This document shows, one piece after another, positions 43,374 through 54,761 of a stretch of DNA of 64,000 nt. How positions within the stretch are numbered: the stretch's first letter is position 1; each line of letters begins with the position of its first letter. The translations under genes and the position numbers were made by a program. Under the pieces are notes generated by a model. The model was not told the DNA's origin. It searched no databases and worked only from the letters and a program-made list of their open reading frames with translations. This stretch comes from Dastarcus helophoroides (lineage: Eukaryota; Arthropoda; Insecta; Coleoptera; Bothrideridae). The stretch is from positions 25,709,302 to 25,773,301 of the forward strand of contig CM053333.1 of the NCBI GenBank assembly GCA_028583605.1, given 5' to 3'.

Positions 43374-44886
43374 TACAGCGTGTCCCACTAGTGCGGGAAA
43401 GGCCAATATCTATGTTAAAATGAGGAATATATGGATTATTCTTTTTACGGTGTTGTCACATTTCTCGAAATGTACAAATTAAAAATATTTTCAACTACAC
43501 AGGGTGTTCCACTTTTCCTGGCCAGACACCAACTTTTGTTTTTTAAATAGAAACACACATTTTTTATATTTTTTTCGGATTCTACATAAATAAAGGGTAC
43601 TTTCTGTAGAATAGTCCTATTCGAATATTCACGGTTTTTGAGTTATCTCGCTTGAAAGGTTTTTCTAGTCGATATTGGCTGCTTACATTATTTGATACTA
43701 ACAGGTTATGCTAAAAGCTACTATGCCCATTTTTTTATCAGATGTTTAGTATGGACGATTCTTTCGAATCGTGCTCCAAAAACTGCCCTGCGTTATACAG
43801 GGTGACCAAAATTGATATTTTGGTCACCCTGTTTGGTTTTGATATGATTGTCAAAATTGACAATTTAAAAATTGAAAAATTTCGAAAATTTTAAATGCAA
43901 CACCCTGTATATTTTCATACCATGACATGCAGAATTAAATTCTCTACAACTTTGCTACACTTGCTCATATACCTAAATTCATTAGTTTCTCATGAAATTT
44001 CATTTTTATGAAAAAATGCGAAATTTACAAATAGTTTATTTGTAAGATAACGTAGTAGGCACCTGTCGAAGGATAATCATACAAATTTTCGAGTGACATA
44101 AAGTTCAATAGAAAAGTTACACTAATAATTGTGAAATGAATTACTCTAAAGAAGAATTAATAAATATGGTATACGCCGTAGGAGAAGCTCATGGTAACTG
44201 TTTATTGATTGATTATTCTTTGACAGGTGCCTACTACGCCATCTTACAAATAAACTATTTGTAAACTTCGCATTTTTTCATAAAAATGAGATTTCATGAG
44301 AAACTAATGAATTTAGGTATATGAGCAGGTGTAGCAAAGTTGTAGAGAATTTAATTCTGCATCTCATGGTATGAAAATATACAGGGTGTTGCATTTAAAA
44401 TTTTCGAAATTTTTCAATTTTTAAATTGTCAATTTTGACATGATATTTTGGTCACCTTGTATAACGCAGGGCAGTTTTTGGATCACGATTCGAAAAAGTC
44501 GTCCATGCTAAACATCTGATAAAAAAATGGGCATAGTAGCTCTTAGCATAACCTGTTAGTATCAAATAAGGTAAGCAGCCAATATCGACTAGAAAAACCT
44601 TTCAAGTGAGATAACTCAAAAACCGTGAATATTCGAATAGGATTATTTTACAGAAAGTACCCTTTATTTTTGATGTAAAATCCGAAAAAAATATAAAAAA
44701 TGTGTGTTTCTATTTAAAAAACAAAAGTTGGTGTCTGGCCAGGAAAAGTGGAACACCCTGTGTAGTTGAAAATATTTTTAATTTGTACATTTCGAGAAAT
44801 GTGACAACACCGTAAAAAGAATAATCCATATATTCCTCATTTTAACATAGTTATTGGACTTTCCCGCACTAGTGGGACACGCTGTA
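43374..44886. mobile_element. Giant inverted repeat (fold-back) of a DUF4817/Tc1-mariner-like element
   Basis: Arms of about 690 bases (43374 to about 44070 and about 44232-44886) are near-identical reverse complements. Both ends read TACAGCGTGTCCCACTAG and are flanked by TA. The arms contain several internal ACAGGGTG ends, including CACAGGGTGTTCCACTTTTC and its mirror near 44750. The left arm has an extra palindromic insert of about 30 bases (GACCAAAATTGATATTTTGGTC, near 43803). The loop starts an ORF of DUF4817 type. TA flanks and ACAGGGTGT-like ends suit a Tc1/mariner-group element. Confidence 0.85.
44136..44245 (+). pseudogene. Truncated DUF4817-like N terminus in the loop of the inverted repeat
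   Basis: The ORF reads MNYSKEELINMVYAVGEAHG and then NCLLIDYS before it enters the second arm. It resembles the start of DUF4817 helix-turn-helix proteins of insects (YS.EE..dM...GE..gN). The rest of the gene is replaced by the inverted arm. Confidence 0.55.
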
Positions 44887-47800
44887 TAATAAAAAGATGA
44901 AAATTTTGTTAAATATGTTGAAACTTCGAAATCAAAATGAAAAAGAGGAAAAACTTCAATTTTAATAAAGTCAAAATTTATAAAATAAAAGAAATGTTGA
45001 GAAATAAATAGAAGACAGCAAAAAAATCGAAATTTAAACATGAAAGTTAAGACACTGGGACTACTGTTCAACTTTTTTCTTGACATGTTAATTACTTGTT
45101 CGATTCTTTATTATTTTTATCCAAATTTCAAGAAATGATTGGAAATTCTGAGTTTATATATTTTGTTTAAAATAAAAAGCCAAAGTTCTAGAATTTGTTG
45201 AGATCTTTATTGGATTTAGCATTAAGAGTAAAAACTGATGTTTGAATTTTCAAAGAAACTATAATGTACAAAAAAATGTTTGCGAAATTTCGAGAAAATA
45301 GTTGACGTTTCGCAATTAATATTGAAATTTCTAGAAAAAAAAATCCGTGTTTTCGAAAGAAATACATCGAATTTTGGAAACGGAAAATTTAAATTCAAAT
45401 TTTTGGACAAACAAGTAAAAAATCACACTTTGAAGCTTAAAAAAAAGTGAAAATTGTGAGTTTATAAGTAAAAATAAACAAAAATTGAAATGTCAAACAC
45501 TGATTTTCTTAAAGAAACGAAGATTTCGAGGAAATACTCAAAATTAATTTTTTTAAATGAGTTTTCTTGGCTTAAACTCGAGAGTACTGATTCACGAATT
45601 TCTTGTTCTTTTCTTGCGTTTTTTGTTTTTTCTGCAAGAACAAGACAAGTTTGTGAACAAGAAGAAAAGACAAGAAGTTTTATTAGCAAAAGCAAGATTT
45701 CTTGTCAAAACAAGACAAGTTTGTGAGCAAGAACTATACAAGATAAGAAGTTCTTTTAGCAAGAGCTGGTTTTTTACAAAACCAGTTATTTTATTGTTAT
45801 TTAGAGAAAACAATCTAATTTCGAGTTCAAATTTCCATAAACATAATTTTGAAGTACAACACGAAATTTCGAAAATTAGGCGAATTATTCAAACTAAGCT
45901 AAAACTCCCAAAAGTCAAATTTCAAGCAAATTTTTAGAAAAAGCTAAGTACTAATGAAAATAATTTGAAAAAATAAATGATTTTTGAAAAATACAGTCGA
46001 AATTTAGAAAAAATGGTGACATTTTCAAGAAGAAAACCAGTTTTGGGAAAAAAATTAAAAATCAAAATTAAACTAAGACATTAATATTTCGGAAAGATCG
46101 AAAAACCTCAAAAATTCGGAAATATCAAAATTTCTAAAAGTCAAATTTTGTGAAAATGAAGTTTTAATTTCATACAATATACTTTCTCGGAAAAAAATCG
46201 AAATTTCAGAAACATCGAATTTTGAAATTACAATTTGAAATCTCGACAATCTTGATACACGAGCTTAAATTTTTAGAAAATAAAATTTAAAAAGGTCAAA
46301 CTTTTCAGAAAAAAAAACATACATTAAGAAAAATGGCGAAATTTTGAAAGGGACAGAATTTTTTAAGAAAAGTCGAAAAAGTATAATTTTGAGAATAAAA
46401 TCAAAATTTATAGAAATACGTTTTTTAGAAAAAGGCAAATTTCGGGAAAAAGACTTATTTTACAAGAAGACAGTTCGAGGAGAACTAAATATGGAATTTG
46501 TGTTAAAAATTTGAATCTTATGAAATCGGTAAAAATTTCTGTTAAGTCAAATTCGAAAAAAGTTTGAACTTTCAGAAGCCTAATATTGAAAATATAACGG
46601 AATTTCGAGAAGAAATCGAAATACCAAAAAAAAAGACAAAACTTCGAAAAAAGATCACCTTTTTCAGAAAAAAAATTAAAAGTAATTAAGAAAAAAACAT
46701 CGATTTAAGTCGAAAAAAAGACGCATTTTGAAAAAAATAGTCGAAATTTCGAAGAAAGGTAACATTTCAAAATAAATGAATATTTGCATTTGTGAAATTT
46801 TTGAGAAATTATTTAAGAGTGTGAATAAAATTGTTTGCAATTTTTATCTTTCCAGAAAAATTCATTTTTGAGAAATATTTAAGTTCTGAAACATATATTG
46901 TTCGCAAAATTTTGACAAAAAGACAAACTTTGATAAGTAAGTTGAAATTTGAGGAAAGCTCCGTTAAAAAAAATCGAAGTTTTTAGAAGAAAGATAATTT
47001 GAAAATAAAAACAACGAATTTTGAGACAAAAATTGAACATTTTTAGAAAATTAGATTTTTCAAAGAAAAATCTAAAAAATCACAATTTTGAAAACGACAA
47101 TTATAAAGAAGGAGAGAAATTTCGGGATAATACGAATATAAGGGAAAAATTCAAAATTTTAAGGAAAAGACAAATTTCAAGGAAATATTAGGGTTTCTAA
47201 TTTTGGAAAGAAATAAAAATCAAAATTTCACGAAGAAGGCAAAAAATACTGGAAATTTCCAAAAAGTCAGGTTCTAAGAGCCCAGTGTTAATAGATACAA
47301 AAAAATTTCAAAATAAAATCAACATTTCGAGGAAAAGCTCGACATTATAAGAAAAATACCTAAAATTGAAAAGAAATCCAGAATTTTTCACAAAAAGTCA
47401 AATTTCAATACAAAGAAGTCGAATTTTGCGAATAAAGTCAAAATGTGGAAAAAATGACCAGTAATAACAAAATTCTAAATTTGGAAAAAGACGACCTTTG
47501 ATGAAAAAAAATTTTCAAAATAGAAATTGAAATTTTTCAGAGAAAGTCTGATTTTAAGAAAGTTTGAGAATAAATGTGAATTTTTCAAAAAGATCAATAT
47601 TTGCCTTTTTACAGAACTTCCAAATATTTTTCAAAATCTCCCAATCAATATTTTTCTCCAAATCTTTGTCTCTTTATCAAAATATCGACCAAATTGAAAA
47701 AAAAATCACATTTTGGTTAGTAAGGCGAAAGTTGCAGAAATTAGAATTATGAAAAGAGTCGAAATTTTCATAAAAAAACAAATTTTGAGAGATGGCGAAA

Positions 47801-48589
47801 ATTTGAAAAAGAACTGACGAATTTGAAGATAAAAATTCAAAATTTTGAGGAAAAAAGACGACAAGTTTTAGGAATACATTTGAAATAAACGAAAAACGAA
47901 TAAAAGAAGTCGAATTTCGAGAAAAATGTCGAAATTCGAAGGCAAAAAATTAAGGAATCAGCTGAAAATATTCCGGAACGTTAGATTCTAAAAAAATCGA
48001 AACTTACAGAAGAAGCCCGACTTAGTTGAAATAATCGAGAAAAAGATCGAATTCTAGAGAGAAAAGTCGACATTTTGAGAAATTGAAATTTTAATTTGAA
48101 AAAAGTAGAATTTTGCGAATAGAATTATAATTTTGAAAGAAAAGACGAATTTTGAGAAAAGTAGTATTTTCGAAAAAAAGGCGAATTTGGGGGAAAATTT
48201 GCCATTTTGACATAGAATGGAAATTTCGCAGAGAAAACCAAATTTGAGAATAAAGTTTAAATTTTTTGAAAGAAAATTTTCTCACAGGTTATATTTTTTA
48301 TAAAAATGCAATATATTTTCAAAACTCGAAACTGTAAATAAATATTTTTTAAAGATTTTTTACTTTTTTATCAAAAGATCGACCAAATTTGAAAAAAAGC
48401 TAAATTTTAAGAAATCTGAGGAAAGTCATATTTTAAAAATAGTCGAAATTTTCAGAAAAATTTGAACCTTGAGAAACGACAAAATTTTGAACAAAAAAGG
48501 ACGAATTTTAAAATAAAAATTCGAAAATTTGAGAAAGTCAGATTTTAAGGAAAACAATCGAATTCCAGGAATATATTGTTTTTTAAATT
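44887..48589. repeat. Degenerate A-rich quasi-periodic filler
   Basis: The plus strand is A-rich with GAAATTTCGAGAAAA and GAAAAAAATCGAAA words over 3.7 kb. The polarity is opposite to the filler at 5.6-12 kb. Apart from the 70-bp duplication at 45640 I see no ordered tandem units, gene or transposon domain. Confidence 0.6.
45640..45775. repeat. 70-bp tandem duplication
   Basis: ACAAGACAAGTTTGTGARCAAG occurs at 45640 and 45710, each followed by AAGA and GAAGTT and by TTTTAGCAA. The two copies differ by several substitutions and small indels. Confidence 0.75.
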
Positions 48590-48660
48590 TTTTTTGTTTC
48601 AGGGGACAAGATTTGTATTTCAATTTTTGAAGATAACCAAGGACCAGTCCGTTCCACAAA
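48590..48660. repeat. Fold-back repeat family, end fragment
   Basis: It contains GTTTCAGGGGACAAGATTTG, TATTTCAATTTTTGAAGATA and ACCAAGGACCAGTCCGTTCC, the shared right end of the family, without the hairpin part. Confidence 0.8.
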
Positions 48661-49814
48661 AAAAATATACATGGAATTTAAAAAATAACGAATTTGTTGG
48701 AAAAACTCTAAACCTCGAGGAAAAAACGAATTTTGAAATACAAAAATAACATTGCTATGAGAAAAAGGTCTTTTTCCATATACATATAAACCTATAATAA
48801 TAAAAATTTATAAATGCCATTTTATACCTTTTTACTTCCATTTTCGCCTATTTTATTTGCCATTTATGACGCCAAAATTTTACTTTTTTACTGCCACAAT
48901 TTCCGGGCTATATTTATAATTATTCTTTTTCAACATCTCTTTAATTTTACATAAATTGAACAAATCTTTATGTGGCTAACTATGGAAATAAACTTTGAAA
49001 ATTAACAAAATTCGCTTTTAACATAAAGTGATAACTTTCATATAACTCCTCACAGTGGCTAACAAAAATATTCACATTTCCATTAAATATAAGAAAAACT
49101 AAGTTAATAGGAACATTCTTATTTGAATTAGGAAATATGATCTGAAAAATAACAACACTTGCGTCACCAAACTTTTTAGTTAAAAATAAAAAAAAAAGTT
49201 TTATTTCAAGCATGCATAGCAACCTCGGTGTGTTAATTTATGGTACTTGCTTGGAATAAAACTTTGTATTTTATATTAAAAAGATAACCTATGTACAGTG
49301 TGATGTCAAACCCGAAAATCCCTGGATAAGAAAAATTTAATCCCGAAAATTTCGGTACTGAATAGTTGTCGGGATCCCGGGATCCCGAAAATCGGGATCT
49401 CGGGATCAAATCCTCTAATGTCAAGGCAATCCAGCTCCTTGATAACACCAACATGACAACCTTGATAACACCAACATGACAAGAAGCCTCAAGAGAGTGA
49501 AGCCTTTTGTGCTAGTCAAGTAACTGTCTCGTTGCGTTGGTGAAAAAGCAGAGCTTATCCGGTTTTGTGTTACACACTAGTTTAGTGTAACTAACAAGGA
49601 AAGTACCCGAGGTGTACCCCACCGATTTTTTCATTTTGTGACATGTTATAAATAAATTAAGAGAAAAAAATATTTTGCAACATTTAACAAAATGTTGCAA
49701 AATATTTCATTAAATTAAATTCATTAAAAATACAAAAAAGCCCCAAAATCAAAACTATGCTAGGTGTTTACTGTAGTGGGTCTCTAGTTACTTTGCTATA
49801 AATATCTTAAGCCT
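48661..49814. other. AT-rich intergenic DNA with a GGGATC-rich patch
   Basis: Mostly non-repetitive AT-rich sequence. At 49310-49410 there is a dense cluster of mutually inverted CCCGAAAAT, GGGATCCCGGGATCC and CGGGATCTCGGGATC words, probably the end of a small transposon. TTGATAACACCAACATGACAA is directly repeated at 49438 and 49461. No gene is visible. Confidence 0.5.
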
Positions 49815-50560
49815 AACTTGTACAAGGTGTCCAAAATTAAATGCCAAATTGGATAAAATATGAAGAAATTTTTCTTCGTTTTTTTAAATAGAACACCGTG
49901 TATATTTTTTTTCAATGAGATACGGAATTAAAAAATAAACATTTTTGGTACCTACAAATATTTCGAAATTTTTATCGGTTAAGCAGATATTCGTCGAATT
50001 ATTACATATGGCTCTTTCGACACTAAGAGACAAGACAAAAAATCATAGATGGCTTTGATAAAAATTAATTACCTTATTATTATTTTGTAAGTTAACTGCC
50101 AAGCTCTCTTAGGACTACAAATAAATAACTAAATAACAAAACATCCGACCAATTCAAACCACTAAAGACTACCTTAATAAATGTTCAAAACGCCTTAGAC
50201 TCTAAAAAAGAATGTGCGTTGAAAAAAGTTGAAAAAATGTTCGTGTCATAAAATTAAATGAGAGATTTAATATTCGCTGAAAAGAATTTGGTTGATTTCA
50301 TAGATCTTCAAATAAATTTTAGTAAAGATGAGCTTGTAGATATGATTTTTTTGTTAAGTGAAAGTGACAAGAATTGCCTATTAGCAGGTAAGCTTTATGC
50401 TAGTCAGTATTCTGAAAGAAGGCATCCCGAAGAAATTACTTTTAGAAGACGCTGTACATGTGACCATATTTTCCTGAAATACATCCTTGTACACAGTTAA
50501 GGTCTGAATGTGAACGGAATTGCTAACTTCTTTATTATAGGATCTATAGATGCCCGACGC
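49815..50560 (+). mobile_element. DUF4817-type transposon relic
   Basis: The left side has TACAAGGTGTCCAAAATT and, about 70 bases on, GAACACCGTGTATATT, similar to the ACAGGGTGT ends of the inverted repeat at 43374. A DUF4817-like ORF follows at 50258, and the right side has GGACCCTGTATAGACC near 50570. Boundaries are approximate. Confidence 0.5.
50258..50500 (+). pseudogene. DUF4817-like domain fragment
   Basis: The 80-aa ORF has FSKDELVDMIFLLSESDKN, then CLLAGKLYASQYSERRHPEE, matching the DUF4817 helix-turn-helix pattern (MIf..gE..kNcllA..lY...yp.RrhP). It stops soon after this, with no transposase core, so it is a relic. Confidence 0.65.
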
Positions 50561-51329
50561 ACTGTTGCAGGACCCTGTATAGACCCTAAGGTATACTATT
50601 GAGTAAGACTTTAGTTTTAAGATTTAAAGCATAGTTAAGTTAGGGTAAAACCAAATTACTCATTAACCGTCTCTTTTGCTCAGATTATAATATTAGTAAA
50701 TACCTTTCGGGGCCTTTCTTAAATAAAAAAAAAAATAGAGACATTTGAATTTTGAGAAAACTTGGGGCTTCAGATTACACTCGTAGTTTTAAGCAAATTA
50801 TTTCGATATTAAAGCCGAAATTTGGAAAAATTCAACATATTTAGAGAGTCACAATTTTGAATTTTTAACTACATTTTTGGTAAAATTGAAACAAAAAGGA
50901 CAAATACATAATTGAGAAAATACAGGTCTCGCATGTGTGCAAATTGTCTGGAGACAGGGCTTCGCCCGCAGCCCGTCGGTTCAGTCCGTCACTGAAAGGT
51001 ATGAAGATATAGTACAATGACATAATTATTGTAAAAGCAAAAAGAATACAACACTCCTAAAAAGCTAAATAAAAATCCAAGAACATTTTTTATATCCTTT
51101 AACGCAGTTCACTAACTACCATTAATATAAGTAATTTAAAAAGTTTCGCTTTGAATGTTGCGACTAATATTTAATAATAAAGATACTTATTGCTCCAATG
51201 CCATTATTTAAATCAATGTTAAATATTAATTCAAATTACCTAAGTGATCATATCCTTTTATTCACTTAATGCGTAACGAAACTCTGCAGTCTTCAGTTGC
51301 CTACAATTGACGAATGATGTCAATTTAAA
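50561..51329. other. Upstream region of the EcKinase-like gene
   Basis: AT-rich sequence with degenerate filler at 50740-50930. A short GC-richer patch near 50940-51000 (GGGCTTCGCCCGCAGCCCG) is unexplained. The promoter is expected close to 51300, but I cannot assign elements. Confidence 0.4.
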
Positions 51330-52794
51330 ATGGGTGAATCAAAAGTAACACTAGAATTTATAAGAGAAATTTTGCGCAAAGAAGACCCTTCAATTGATAT
51401 TCAACACCTTGAAGTAAGTAAAATCCAAAAATTTTTAAAATAATATAATACATCTTTTCACCAAAACTCCACATCAGGAGTCCCCAGGTTCTAAACGAGG
51501 GGACAATTACACAGCCAGTTTGTACAGAGTCAGTGTTAGTGGTTTTAAAAATTCCAAACCTTGGGAATCCTCGGTAATATATAAATGTTTACCAGAAAAT
51601 GCAGCTCGAAGAGAAGCTTTCAAAAGTGATGCGCTATTTCAAAACGAAGTTGCTTTCTATAACAAAATTGTGCCCCTTTTCAACCAATTTCTGGTAAATT
51701 GTTGTTATTGTGTACTTCTATATTTGAAGTGTTTCATTTTAGGCCTCTAAAAGTTTAACAAAATTCGGTGCACTACCGAAATGTTACTACGCTTCTCGAG
51801 ATTTAATAGTGCTGGAAGATTTAAAAAATCGTGGCTTTGTTATGCCGGATCGCAAGAAGGGTTTAAATTTAACCGAAATAGGATTTGTTCTTCCAGAATT
51901 GGCAAAATTCCATGCAATATCCATGGCTATTAAAATCTTACTGCCATCTGAAATTCTTCCTCTACTGAACTCCGACAGTGGTATATCTGAAGTTCTATTC
52001 GCAGAAAAAAATGAGGAATGGTACCGGAATTATTATAAATGTGCCATAGAAAACGTATTGAGCATGGTACCGGAGTCCCCACTTTATTTTATGATTAATT
52101 AAATTAATATTGTTTAAGGTTAAACGTAAACTGAAGTCGGACCCAAATCAGAAAAAGTACATCGACAAGTTTACTAGTTTTGCTAATGAATCCTTCTTTA
52201 ATAATATGATCAATTTGATTTCTACCAAAGGGCCATTAGCTGTACTTTGCCATGGAGATTGCTGGACCAATAATATTATGTTTAGAAGAAATAATATGGA
52301 TGAAATTCTAGATGTAATGTAATGCTTCGTTAAGACTTTTATAATTAATTATTGATTTTTAGGTTTGCTTTATTGATTTTCAACTTTGTCGATATGGATC
52401 GCTAGCGTTAGACTTGGCATATTTGATATATTGCTGTACCACTTACCATTTACGAAAAAATCATTTACAAAGTTTACTAGAGAAATATCATCTTTCTTTT
52501 CACTCGACTCTTTCGCAGTTCCTATCCAATACAACTCATAAGAATCATGAGTTGTTAAACATGGATTTTTCTTGGTCTGTTCTTCTGGCAGAATTCAGGA
52601 GATGTTCACTCTTTGGACTAGGTTTAGCCATAGATATGATTCCCATATCGACCTGTGATAGTCAAGAAGCACCAGATATGTATGAAGATAAAGAAGTAGA
52701 CGATGAATTAGTCCCAGTGACAGTAGCCAGTGATCTTTGTGCGACAAAAATGGTTAATTTAATTTGCGAATTAGTAGATAAGGAAATTTTGTAG
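51330..52794 (+). CDS. EcKinase-like (CHK/DUF1679 family) small-molecule kinase
   Basis: Exons 51330-51413, 51478-51693, 51743-52066, 52119-52313 and 52363-52794 (TAG) are all in phase 0 and join to 416 residues, typical for the family. Introns are 49-64 bp with GT-AG ends. The start MGESKVTLEF is the first ATG in frame. The N-lobe contains KRGDNYTASLYRV and a Lys in VIYKCLP. A hinge motif is LIVLEDLKNRGF. The catalytic loop HGDCWTNNIMF (His codon 52251) and the metal-binding IDFQ of exon 5 are intact. Insect EcKinases phosphorylate ecdysteroids, and many are linked to detoxification by phosphorylation; the substrate here cannot be told. AATAAA lies six bases after the stop. The family often forms clusters, but this copy stands alone in the window. 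Confidence 0.94.
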
Positions 52795-54151
52795 GATTTA
52801 AATAAAACCAGAAATTGAGAAAGCATGTCATTTATTGTAGCTTTTTATTAGTGCTTGATTATATTAAGTAAATAGTGCAATAATAAAAAGATATCGGATT
52901 TAATAAATTGAATTTATTAAAGCTTATAAAATCAGCTTTTCACTCATGTTTTTAGTTATATTCTGATAACCTGCTTTAAAATTATTTTTTTCTTTTTGTT
53001 AACTCTTACAGAAATTAAAGCTTTATTGAGAAAAAAATCTCGATAAACATATTTGTTTATTTTATTTAAGGACACATCTTATTATCCGTGTAGGTGGTGT
53101 TTATTAACTCTGAATAAAAGAAAAAAATTATCATGTTTTTAATTAATTCTTGTATAAATTGTTTTTGATATGAAAGTGTTAGAATTATTCTTTTTTTAAT
53201 TTTGTTAACATTACTACATTTTAAAAATATCCTTAATTACTCTGAGGGCACCGCATTTGAATGAATAGGGGCGTTCCTTTCGGTGTTGCATTGCGTGTCC
53301 AACATGCAGGCGGTTAAATTTGCACAAAATAGAAATTTTAATTCACTGATGTTTAGCAGGATGGGCAGTGCTCACCCAAGTGCCCAACCAAATTTTATAA
53401 TAAATATGCGCATTATTACGTATAAATTTAAAATAGTCTAATAATATATTATCAAATTTCCCAGTTTAGACAAAAGTTTTAAACCCTACTGTTTGACCAT
53501 TTTTTATAAATGTCAATATTTTATCGAAATTTTGGTTTTTTTATGGAAATTTCCTAGTAAAACTCAATTTTTTTATTTTTTAATTTGAACCTTTATTTTA
53601 AATCCAGAGTTTATTCTTAAACTTTTTAAATTAAAAAATTTAAGAATTCATTTTGTAAATTCTAAGACTATAGAACCAAAAGTTCGAGTAATAAAACTGA
53701 TGATGAATAGAAGTTTCGATTGTTATACCGAAATTTGTAGAAATATTTAGCTTAAGAGTTTTCTACTTATATTCCAAATTTCAACTTTAGACATAAAATT
53801 TTGAGAAGATTTGTTCTAATAGCAACTGGGAAATTTATACAGTTCGACATTAAATTCGAATTTTTGGCTTTAAATTCGATAATTTAACTTTAAAGTTTTA
53901 GATTAGAAATTTCGATAACTTTTTTTCTAAATCCCATAATTATTTTTTCGACTTTTTTTTAAATTTCAAATGTAGTTTTAAATTTCCAATTTAAAGTTAC
54001 AGTTTGAAGAGAATAATTCGATATTCTATGTTTAAAATCGAAATTCTAAAAAAATTGATATTTCTAAAAAACGGAAATATTGAATTTTGACCCTTTTCTT
54101 TAAATTATTGATTTATAAAAATGAAGGTTTAAAAAAATTACTTAAATTTCA
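52795..54151. other. Spacer after the EcKinase gene
   Basis: AATAAA at 52801-52806 is the first poly(A) signal of the kinase gene. The rest is AT-rich. About 53220-53400 is locally richer in GC without recognisable content, and degenerate filler occupies about 53500-54120. Confidence 0.5.
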
Positions 54152-54160
54152 AACTGTTCT

Positions 54161-54761
54161 GGACATAGAAGGTGCCTTTGATAGACCTAACTTCAATAGC
54201 ATTTCTTCGGCGCTTGAGCGTAGTGGTATTGAACCCGCCTTGCGGGAACTCATACGACATATACTTGAGTGGCGAGCAATACAAGTTATAGTAGGAGACT
54301 ATGCGGTCAGAGGAATTGTAATTAAGGGATGTCCGCAAGGGGGTGTATTATCCCCCCTTATATGGTTAATCATAGCGGATGACCTTATCCGAAAACTCAA
54401 TGATCGGGGTCTCTATACAATTGGCTACGCAGATGATATAACCATTGTGCTTTCAGGTAAACACGAGGAAGTACTCTTCGAGTTAATGCAAGACGCCTTA
54501 TATATAGTCGAGAAATGGTGCAAAGAACATTCCCTAGCATCAAATCCTGCAAAGACGGAAATGGTCCTTTTCACAAATAAAAGGAAATTAGCGCGACTAA
54601 GATTTCCCAAACTCATGGGAACCCAACTCGGTTTGTCAAATCGAGTGAAATACCTTGGTATTGAACTTGACAGCAAACTGAGCTGGAAGTACCACATTGA
54701 AAATAAATTAAACAAAGCTTACAAGATCTTCTGGCAATGCCGTGTGGCCATCGGGAGGTGA
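54161..54761 (+). pseudogene. LINE reverse transcriptase, 5'-truncated
   Basis: The frame carries RT motif A (LDIEGAFDR), motif B (GCPQGGVLSP), motif C (GYADDI) and the later block NRVKYLGIELDSKLSWKYH. The N-terminal fingers and endonuclease are lost by 5' truncation at 54161. A small deletion near 54755 shifts the frame into the next ORF. All catalytic Asp residues visible in this part are intact. Confidence 0.92.

Noticed and set aside
44778..45086. 102-aa minus-strand ORF overlapping the end of the giant inverted repeat
   Set aside because: It bridges a transposon end and filler, and nothing in it looks like a protein family.
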